A stretch of 64,000 nt of DNA, taken from positions 5,092,469 through 5,156,468 of the forward strand of contig CP053162.1 of NCBI GenBank assembly GCA_014607495.2, written 5' to 3'. The notes beneath the pieces were generated by a model, which saw nothing but the letters and a program-made list of their open reading frames with translations, did no database searches and was not told the origin of the DNA. Made by a program: the position numbers and the translations under genes. The first letter of the stretch is position 1, and each line of letters opens with the position of its first letter. Shown here piece after piece: positions 57,048 to 64,000 of this stretch. Origin of the DNA: Carposina sasakii (taxonomy: Eukaryota; Arthropoda; Insecta; Lepidoptera; Carposinidae).

Positions 57048-58595
57048 GCTCACCCGACACTATACTGAAGACATCCCGGATATCAGCCTGTACGAGATTA
57101 GGACTGCCCTTAAACAACTCAAAAACAACAAAGCGCCGGGCGACGATGGAATTACAACAGAGCTTCTAAAAGCGGGTGGAACTCCGGTACTGAAGGTCCT
57201 CCAAAGGCTCTTCAATTCCGTCCTGCTCGAAGGGGTAACGCCGGAAGCATGGAACAGAAGTGTGGTGGTGCTGTTCTTTAAAAAAGGCGATAAAGCCTTG
57301 CTGAAGAACTATAGACCCATCTCGCTTCTGAGCCATGTCTACAAGTTGTTTTCAAGGGTAATCACGAATCGTCTTGCTCGCAGGTTTGATGACTTCCAGC
57401 CTCCCGAACAAGCCGGTTTCCGAAAAGGGTTTAGTACCATAGATCATATCCACACGCTACGGCAGATTATACAAAAAACGGAAGAGTATAATCGGCCACT
57501 ATGCCTAGCGTTCGTGGACTATGAGAAGGCCTTTGATTCGATCGAGACATGGGCAGTGTTGCGGTCTCTCCAGCGGTGCCATATTGACCATCGATATATC
57601 GAAGTGCTGAAGTGTTCATACAGCAATGCCACCATGTCGGTACGAGTACAGGAGCGGAGCACTGAGCCGATTTCCTTGCAGAGGGGAGTGAGACAAGGAG
57701 ATGTTATTTCTCCGAAGCTATTCACCAATGCAGTGGAAGACGCCTTTAAGCTTCTCGAATGGAAAGGACTCGGCATCAATATCAATGGCGAATACATCAC
57801 TCACCTTCGGTTCGCAGACGACATCGTGGTCATGGCAGAATCGCTGAAGGATCTAAGCACAATGCTCGATGGCCTCAATCGAGTCTCCCAACAGGTGGGC
57901 CTGAAGATGAACATGGACAAGACGAAGATCATGTCGAACGTCCATGTGCCGCCCACTCCTGTACTGGTTGGGAGCTCGATGCTTGAAGTTGTTGACGAGT
58001 ATGTTTACCTGGGACAGACGGTCAAACTAGGTAAGTCCAACTTTGAGAAGGAGGTAACTCGGCGAATCCAACTCGGCTGGGCAGCGTTCGGGAAACTACG
58101 AAGCTTATTTGTGTCCAAGATACCCCAGTCCTTAAAGACGAAGGTGTTCAACCAGTGCGTGCTGCCGGTGATGACCTACGGTGCCGAGACGTGGTCTCTA
58201 ACTATGTGCCTCATAAAAAAGCTCAGGATCGCACAGCGAGCGATGGAGAGAGCTATGCTTGGGATCTCTCTGCGTGATCGAATCAGAAATGAGGAGATCC
58301 GCAGACGTACAAAGATCACCGACATAGCTGAACGGTCCAGCAAGCTGAAGTGGCAATGGGCAGGGCACATAGCTCGAAGAACTGATGGCCGATGGAGTCG
58401 GAAAGTTCTAGAGTGGATACCACGTATCGGCAAGCGCAGCGTGGGAAGGCCACCCGCGAGGTGGACGGATGACCTGGCCAAGGTTGCGGGCGTCGGTTGG
58501 ATGCAGGCTGCTTCCGACCGGTCGGAATGGAGGTTGTTGGGGGAGGCCTATGTCCAACAGTGGACTTCTCAGGGCTGTAAATGATGATGATGATG
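57048..58595 (+). mobile_element. 5'-truncated RTE-clade LINE
   Basis: Bounded by a 10-bp near-perfect duplication and ending in (gat)n, the usual RTE terminus. The endonuclease and the start of the RT domain are missing. The remaining frame is intact for 511 codons, so insertion is likely recent. The shared tail 'gggggaggcctatgtccaacagtggact' also ends many SINE copies in the window. Confidence 0.92.
57049..58584 (+). CDS. RTE-type reverse transcriptase, C-terminal 511 codons
   Basis: The frame is open from the insertion boundary (57049); the first ATG is at 57262. Residues counted from that ATG: N-Y-R-P-I-S-L-L (16-23), F-V-D-Y-E-K-A-F-D with catalytic D86, G-V-R-Q-G-D-V-I-S-P (142-151), and F-A-D-D (184-187), the second catalytic pair. 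Thumb and C-terminal regions include M-T-Y-G-A-E-T-W and W-A-G-H-I-A-R-R, then G-R-P-P-x-R-W-T-D-D. The last residues G-E-A-Y-V-Q-Q-W-T overlap the tail shared with SINEs. The enzyme copies LINE RNA at nicked target DNA. This fragment lacks the endonuclease and has no promoter of its own. The family is close to what is annotated as HmRTE in Heliconius. Confidence 0.9.
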   Translation, partial: LTRHYTEDIPDISLYEIRTALKQLKNNKAPGDDGITTELLKAGGTPVLKVLQRLFNSVLLEGVTPEAWNRSVVVLFFKKGDKALLKNYRPISLLSHVYKLFSRVITNRLARRFDDFQPPEQAGFRKGFSTIDHIHTLRQIIQKTEEYNRPLCLAFVDYEKAFDSIETWAVLRSLQRCHIDHRYIEVLKCSYSNATMSVRVQERSTEPISLQRGVRQGDVISPKLFTNAVEDAFKLLEWKGLGININGEYITHLRFADDIVVMAESLKDLSTMLDGLNRVSQQVGLKMNMDKTKIMSNVHVPPTPVLVGSSMLEVVDEYVYLGQTVKLGKSNFEKEVTRRIQLGWAAFGKLRSLFVSKIPQSLKTKVFNQCVLPVMTYGAETWSLTMCLIKKLRIAQRAMERAMLGISLRDRIRNEEIRRRTKITDIAERSSKLKWQWAGHIARRTDGRWSRKVLEWIPRIGKRSVGRPPARWTDDLAKVAGVGWMQAASDRSEWRLLGEAYVQQWTSQGCK

Positions 58596-58605
58596 AAGGT
58601 CGCAA

Positions 58606-59261
58606 TATGCTCGGACTTATAATCTAAGAACGATTGTTGATCCCGATTAATTGTTCAGTTCAGTGACTTTTATACTTAGGTACATCGTTTGTTACTTAAA
58701 ATTAGTGAGTAGCGCGAAGCTTAATAATGCTAATATCGACAATTTCATTGACCTATGCTGCAGACTGTACGTTAATCGGTTTACATATATGTTTATCTTT
58801 ATGTCTACGAAGTTTATTTACAACAAATATACAAGACTAATACACGCTCTTTCATATCGAAACAGCATATTTACACACGAATTGTAATTAAATATCATTT
58901 GATCAGTTAAAGATCTAATTACCTTGATTTGTTATTAGAAAGTCTCATTATGCAAACGTTTGGATTGATGTGTATATATTGGTGTATGGTAGATTTGTTT
59001 TCTTTTTGATGGACCAAAATACAAAAAAATGCTTCAGGGATAAAAAGTTGGGATATAATCAAAGTAAAATATCAGTTTTTTGTCCTGGTAAAGCTTTCTA
59101 AACATGAAATAAAAAAACGTTACAAATTTCCGGGAAATAGATATTACTATGAAAACATTCACAAAAGGGTTATACCTATTCTATAACCTGAATTCAACAA
59201 ATGGTACCAAGTTCTTAAGGTTACCTAAAACTAAAGAACATACATACATATACTGGGTGTG
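58606..59261. other. No gene seen
   Basis: AT-rich. The 58651-58887 frame has no recognisable domain. Confidence 0.5.
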
Positions 59262-59584
59262 AAAAGGTAACGTTGTTCTTTTAATACCTCGTATTCTTTG
59301 TAACATTACGATAATTTTTTTCTATAGAAGTACCCCTGGAAAACCACAGGTTTCCAAGATATTAAGGTCCAAAGTTACCAAATTTTTTTTCAAAGATAGC
59401 ATGTCATAATGTTAAAATGTTACTTTTTATAAGTACATGTACTTTGCGCATCAAACGAATACATTGCTTGCATAAAATTATTTTTTTCATAATTTTTTGT
59501 CTTTTCCCAGGGTTGATTCCACGGGAAAAAAGGTCGTAACCTTACAAAGAATACAAGGCATTAAAAAAACAACGTTGTCTTTTT
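59262..59584. mobile_element. MITE distantly related to family E
   Basis: Inverted ends of about 45 bp (aaaggtaacgttgttctttt … 'cgtattctttgtaacattacga' and the reverse at 59534-59584). The centre has 'ggtttccaagatattaaggtccaaagtt', also present in family E. Preceded by 'tactgggtgtg'. Confidence 0.65.
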
Positions 59585-59594
59585 TTTACTTAAA

Positions 59595-59690
59595 CATATG
59601 TGTGCCTGAGAATGGGATAGCCAGGGTTTAGGATTGTGGAGGTGATCTTACAGCAACGTTTAGCACAGCGGGGTCAGATGGTTAAGAACA
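59595..59690 (-). repeat. Family D copy 11, partial
   Basis: gtgcctgagaatgggatagc … 'ggtgatcttacagcaacgtttagcacagcggggtcagatggtta'. Confidence 0.45.
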
Positions 59691-59735
59691 ATATATAAAA
59701 ACAAACATAGAACAATATAAATAAAATAAACTTAC

Positions 59736-60307
59736 GTATGCTGGCCATCCGAATGAGACGCGCTCGGTGGCGGCCACTTGTGCAGATGAGAACGCCACAC
59801 CATCTGGCCAAACGTCATCCTGAACTGCCGCGACATGGAGCAGTACAGCACGAAGTTGATGGCTCCATTGAGCAGCGCCAGCGCATCCATCAGCTCCCCA
59901 AATAAATCGTAGCAGCGCTTGAAGAAACACCGCCCTAGAAGACCACTCAGCAACCCAAGTATACCTTGAGGCAGTTCAGTGACGAGAAACAGCAAAAGAA
60001 CCGCGACTAGCATTTTCGTTGTTCTATTCGTTCGTCTATCTGCTTTACATTGCCGTTTTGCCATCTTGTTGTTAGTTGGGCACGCATTGTATACGCGTAT
60101 TTTTTTCTGATGCTCATTTGCGCTGTATACTTCTTTGATAAGCCATAGGCTGATGATGGTGAGGACGCAGCAAGGCAGAAGTTTGATCACCACTGCGTGT
60201 ACCCAGAAGTTGATTTGGAAGAGTTGGCCTTCTTGATCAGCGTCCACGTGGTATAGAATTAGCGGTCCTGTAGGCTCCAAGATAACTGATGTGTGTATGT
60301 CGAATAC
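59736..60307 (-). CDS. TM5-TM7 exon of a myosuppressin-receptor-like GPCR
   Basis: Seen: the exon begins after an acceptor (tttattctAG) at 60307 in phase 0 and encodes 190 residues. In order: extracellular loop 2; TM5 with FWVHAVVIKLLPCCVLTIIS; a basic third intracellular loop ending K-A-D-R-R-T-N-R-T-T-K-M; TM6 with LLLFLVTELPQGILGLLS; TM7 with N-G-A-I-N-F-V-L-Y, replacing the usual NPxxY; and a helix-8 start S-R-Q-F-R-M-T-F. Known: this loop-3/TM6 signature and the Q-G-I-L-G-L-L run are typical of insect myosuppressin (FMRFamide-related) receptors, which couple a cardio- and myo-inhibitory neuropeptide to G proteins at the plasma membrane. The frame reaches TAA at 59734-59732, two bases past a GTAAGT donor-like site. 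The protein may end in -QHT, or splice to a further exon. Earlier exons (TM1-4) lie at higher coordinates and were not found in the window. Confidence 0.85.
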
Positions 60308-62041
60308 CTAGAATAAAAGATATAACTATTGGTATACGAGTATCTAAAATAAAATAGTCATAGTAGGATTTGTAGATACCTACCCTTATTCCTAATAGAA
60401 AAACATGTTGTGAAAAAGCAGATTTCTACAGTTTCAGATACGGTTTTATGGAGATTTTTCTAAAAACTGAGAAAGTTATTTACGACTTTTTGCTTTTCAA
60501 AGGGCTAGGTACAAGTAAAATTAAAATATATCGTTGCAAATGAACACTGTGTTCAGTAAACTTGTGGATGCGATGCTCGTATTTTATGTTAAATAACAAA
60601 GATAAACCAGCGTTGAGGTTATTTCACATTTTTCTTGATCTTGGCTTCAATTTAAAATTTCACCAGGATTTCAAGTCTCGTTTCGGTATCCCAACTTCAA
60701 AAGGTTCTTTAACACTCTATTGTTGCTTCGACAAGGCGGCTGTAGATACCTACTTGAAAAAGGAATATTATCATAAAACCAGATTTTTTCAGATGAAACC
60801 ATCTTGATTTTCGACGGGATCATTTGAATGGAAATTGAATTAGCATTGGTTATTATTATTTGTATTTAGGACGTTCATCTTTGGGAGGTTTACTATAGGT
60901 TCCACGTGGTACGTGCTCATGGCAGGTTCTTTGATCCCAAAAGGATGATTTTGAATTTATATCAATTAATTTAAAGTGGCCATACGGTAATAACATAATT
61001 TTCAGTATATTATTATTTATATGTAACAAACCATTTGTTGAATCAGTATCCATATCACCTGAATTTAATTCCAATGTTTTCACTCATACAACTCAAATCT
61101 GAAACTGGCTTGATTTCTCAGGCTGAAACATTACACAACCGCGTTGTAGCCCCATTATTGGAATTCCAATAATCTCCACATAGTGCAATAGCGAAGCACC
61201 CGCTGATTTAGCAGCGAGTTGAACTTTTAACATGTATGGGAGGGTAATATGGGATTTGCATTCTCATGCAGTAAAGTCCGTCGTCAGAGAGTAAGTAGGT
61301 AAGTATATTCTTTAAAAGCCTTTCCGCTATGCTGTGTTGCTATGGATACGAGTACGTTTGATCATCATCATCGTCTTGCTGCCCTTATTCCATTATTTAT
61401 TTATTGGGTCGGCGCAATATGGTTTCTTTCGAAACTCACATTGCCAAAGTTTAGGCATTAGTTCTTACGGCCGGCTGCCTGCCTGACGCCAACCCTTCTC
61501 GGGTATAGCTAAGTACGTTTAGTATACCAATCAAATTAATTGACTTTATGGACCGATGAATATCATTGGTGGCTATCACACGCATCTATCACAACGTAGT
61601 AGGTATAGCATATCTGTGATGGAAAAGAAGCATAATTTAATTTCTGAACTTAACTAGAAATCAATTTCTAAAGTAGGTTGGGTAGGGCGGGGCTAGTTGA
61701 GCAATTTTTCACTTGAGCGTATATAGCTCCTCAATGATAAGTCTCAGTGAGTTGTTATGTGGCTTGATGGATTAGTAATTTATCTCTTAGCAAAAGTGTA
61801 TATAGTAATTTTTTGTAACAAGTCGAATTTAAGAGCTACAGCAGTTTAAATACAGAAAGTCAAGTATGCTCAATGTACCCCATAGGTGAGGTAATGAGCA
61901 AGGGTATGGGGCAAGTTGAGCACTAAGAGTGTCTTACCAAACCAGAAGTTTAATGTTGATTAGAGATGAAGTAAAATATGCGTTTAACAATCAACTCTTT
62001 ATTTATACTATTTTAGTGACAGAACAACAAAACTTAAAGTA
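60308..62041. other. Non-coding stretch upstream of the receptor exon
   Basis: Presumed intron or flank of the receptor gene. Short open frames at 60562-60807 (+) and 60856-61083 (-) have no recognisable domain, and no conserved TM1-TM4 exon is visible. A repeat tail (…gggtcggcgcaatatgg…) lies at about 61365-61520. Confidence 0.5.
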
Positions 62042-64000
62042 ATCTTTTTATTATTATTATTTATTATTATTATTATATGTAAACAGGCAGGCAGTTGAGG
62101 CAACTGATTTTGCCTGTATCTGAATGTTCTCTTCTTAGGTTTTTCTATGTTCTTTAATGTGTTTGTCAAGTTTGTTTTTGAAATTATTGACACTTGATGC
62201 CAAAACCACTTCTTCTGGTAGTTTGTTCCAAGGGTTCACTACCCTGTTGGTAATAAAGTTTTTGCGGGGATTGCTATGTGAGATGCCTGTGCTAAGTTTT
62301 AAATTATGACCTCGCAGTTTTGTATTTTTATTACGCTCAAACATTCTATGAAAATCTTGTAAGTCATATCTCTGTGTTAGAATTTTGTATGTTTCAATAA
62401 GATCTCCACGTTCTCTACGTTCTTTCAGAGTTGTGAGGTTCAATGTCTGCAATCTTTTTTCATATGTGAACTTTTTTAGCTTCCTCGGTATCTTAGTGAA
62501 ACTGCGTTGTACCTTTTCAAGCAAATCAATGTCCTTGACAAAATATGGACTCCAGACCTGAAAAGCGTATTCCAAAGTTGGGCGAATGTATGTCTTGTAG
62601 ATCTTCAGCATAAGGTCTGGGGTTAAGATACCGAAGGCCTTTCGCACAAGGTAGATGAAGCTTCTTGCTTTTTTGGTAATGACTGTTATATGATCTTCCC
62701 ATTTAAGATTCTCGGAGATCTTTACTCCCAGGTCGGTCTGTACTTTGACTACTTTAAGTTGTGTATTATTCAAGTTGTATGCAAGATGTGGGTTGCGATT
62801 TCCTATATGTAACACGGTACATTTTTCAACATTAAGGTTTATAAGCCATTGTTTCGACCAGCTTGCCACTTTGTTCAGGTCTGCTGTGAGTCGGTCATAA
62901 TCCACCAAGGGGTTTGCAAATATCTTTGTATCATCTGCAAAGATGCTAACATTGCACTCAAGGCATTTAGGAAGGTCGAAAGTGTAAATAATATACAGAA
63001 CAGGGCCAAGAACCGATCCCTGTGGCACACCGCTATTTATCTCGTGCTGCTCTGAAAGCGCTTCGCCAATTCGCACTCGGAAGGTTCTTTGGCGTAAGAA
63101 TGCCTCGATCCAAGTCAGCAATTTTCCCCGTATACCCACAAATTGTAGTTTCTGTAGCAGTCTTGTCGTAGGTACCTTGTCGAAGGCCTTCTCATAATCT
63201 AGGTAAATCACATCTACAGGTTCTCTTTCGCTGAAACTTTTGGTCCATGATGATAGACAAGACAGCAAGTTTGATACCGTAGAGCGGCGAGGACAAAATC
63301 CATGTTGTTGATCACCTATTATTTTATGATGTGAAAAGAATTCTCTAATGTGTTTGACGATGACTTTCTCCATAGCCTTGCATACTACACTGGTTAGACT
63401 AATGGGTCTGTAATTTAAAGGTTCAAGTTTATCTCCCTTCTTAAAAATCGGCGTGACAGTTGCTGTTTTCCATAGTGCTGGCAAGATTCCGGTGTCGTAA
63501 GATGTTTGCATGATTGAGGCTAATGCATCTGCAAGATCACATTTCTGTAATAATATCACAGGGAGCCTATCAGGTCCAGGTGCTGCATCTACTTTCATTT
63601 CTTTAATGACGCGTTGAATTTTTTCTCCACTAAATATTATGTCCGTGATGGATTCTTCTACTCTGAGATGTGGGTCTAGGGTAGGCAGTCCATCATGAGG
63701 TTCAATTTGATATACACTTGCAAACTGTACTGCAAATGCTTCCGCAATTTCAGTTGATTCCACTAACGTTTGTCCCTGTCTATTACGGAGAGTTATTGGC
63801 ACGCTGACCCTAGACGTTATTTGTTGCCTGATGTAAGAATAGAATTTCTTTGGCCCAGCCTTCAACAAACCCGTTTCATAGTTTATACGGGCTGATCTGC
63901 TCTGATTTGTTAGTCTGTTGTTTATTTTTCTGTAATCATCATACACTTCATCAATTCCGGTTAGTACATATCTTTTCCAGAGTGCCCGTTTCTGCTTGAT
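62042..64000 (-). mobile_element. Jockey/CR1-group LINE, 3' part, runs off the window
   Basis: Contains the RT frame below, a short 3' UTR and a 3' (taa)n run (62042-62075). The 5' end and left target duplication are outside the window. Confidence 0.85.
62135..64000 (-). CDS. LINE reverse transcriptase (jockey/CR1-type), 5' end beyond window
   Basis: Open from the right window edge to a stop at 62135, over 620 codons without interruption. Counting from the GTG at 63946: linker A-A-P-G-P-D-R-L-P (121-129); F-K-K-G-D…N-Y-R-P-I-S-L-T (168-185); Q-H-G-F…R-S-T (214-223); Y-L-D-Y-E-K-A-F-D-K-V with catalytic D250; S-G-V-P-Q-G-S-V-L-G-P (305-315); and F-A-D-D-T-K-I-F with catalytic D338-D339. The C-terminal part carries R-P-x-L-E-Y-A-F-Q-V-W-S-P, and 'N-P-W-N-K-L-P-E-E-V-V' near the end, typical of jockey/CR1/Rex1 groups. 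The intact frame suggests a young or still active copy. Exact clade not resolved. Confidence 0.9.
   Translation of the reverse strand: MKQKRALWKRYVLTGIDEVYDDYRKINNRLTNQSRSARINYETGLLKAGPKKFYSYIRQQITSRVSVPITLRNRQGQTLVESTEIAEAFAVQFASVYQIEPHDGLPTLDPHLRVEESITDIIFSGEKIQRVIKEMKVDAAPGPDRLPVILLQKCDLADALASIMQTSYDTGILPALWKTATVTPIFKKGDKLEPLNYRPISLTSVVCKAMEKVIVKHIREFFSHHKIIGDQQHGFCPRRSTVSNLLSCLSSWTKSFSEREPVDVIYLDYEKAFDKVPTTRLLQKLQFVGIRGKLLTWIEAFLRQRTFRVRIGEALSEQHEINSGVPQGSVLGPVLYIIYTFDLPKCLECNVSIFADDTKIFANPLVDYDRLTADLNKVASWSKQWLINLNVEKCTVLHIGNRNPHLAYNLNNTQLKVVKVQTDLGVKISENLKWEDHITVITKKARSFIYLVRKAFGILTPDLMLKIYKTYIRPTLEYAFQVWSPYFVKDIDLLEKVQRSFTKIPRKLKKFTYEKRLQTLNLTTLKERRERGDLIETYKILTQRYDLQDFHRMFERNKNTKLRGHNLKLSTGISHSNPRKNFITNRVVNPWNKLPEEVVLASSVNNFKNKLDKHIKEHRKT

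Noticed and set aside
57519..58605. Four additional frames over the RTE gene
   Set aside because: Shadows of the RT coding frame in other frames or on the opposite strand.
60562..61083. Two frames (81 and 75 aa) upstream of the receptor exon
   Set aside because: No transmembrane segments, receptor motifs or splice-bounded structure; treated as chance.

Overview
The window looks like 64 kb of a moth or butterfly (Lepidoptera) nuclear genome. It is AT-rich and intron/intergenic-like, with very little host coding sequence and a dense mosaic of small transposable elements. The repeat types point to Lepidoptera: RTE-clade LINE sequence of the kind annotated as endonuclease-reverse transcriptase in Heliconius, fragments carrying the 'cccgcgactccgtccgcgtgg' type of tail, tRNA-derived SINEs and many MITEs. 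No bacterial, viral, rRNA or CRISPR sequence was seen.

Host genes (all minus strand). At 59.7-60.3 kb is an exon carrying TM5-TM7 of a peptide GPCR that most resembles insect myosuppressin (FMRFamide-related) receptors. At 1.9-2.3 kb is an exon carrying the glycosylated extracellular N-terminus of the same kind of receptor, ending in a good splice donor. On the minus strand the C-terminal exon lies upstream of the N-terminal exon. They therefore cannot be one collinear gene; the simplest reading is two head-to-tail receptor paralogues, one ending inside the window and the other starting near its left edge.

Mobile elements. (1) 20807-25446 is a complete 4.64-kb DNA transposon. It has 34-bp perfect terminal inverted repeats starting GGGTCA, a 4-bp ATAT target duplication, its own promoter/5' exon/intron, and a roughly 795-codon transposase-like gene broken by two single-frame shifts. 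I infer a D-D-E triad with DD32E spacing. The 4-bp duplication suggests a Sola-type superfamily, but this is unverified. It sits inside an older hairpin MITE. (2) 57048-58595 is a 5'-truncated RTE LINE with an open RT frame and a 10-bp target duplication. (3) 62.04-64.0 kb is the 3' part of a jockey/CR1-type LINE running off the right edge. (4) More than a dozen distinct MITE or foldback families are delimited by inverted repeats and often by target duplications. (5) At least four SINE-like families occur, one sharing its 3' end with the RTE LINE.

Layout: 0-5 kb receptor exon and RTE-like debris; 5-9 kb MITEs, including one with five TATCGATA octamers; 12-17 kb foldbacks and LINE tails; 19.7-20.1 kb a TTGACACC-rich MITE; 20.8-25.4 kb the DNA transposon; 25.6-27.1 and 30.6-31.35 kb RTE-like elements with a 127-bp tandem repeat; 28.8-34.7 kb MITEs; 36-49 kb interleaved SINEs and MITEs; 51.3 kb a 50-bp minisatellite; 54.7-57 kb hairpin elements; 57-58.6 kb RTE; 59.7-60.3 kb receptor exon; 62-64 kb LINE.
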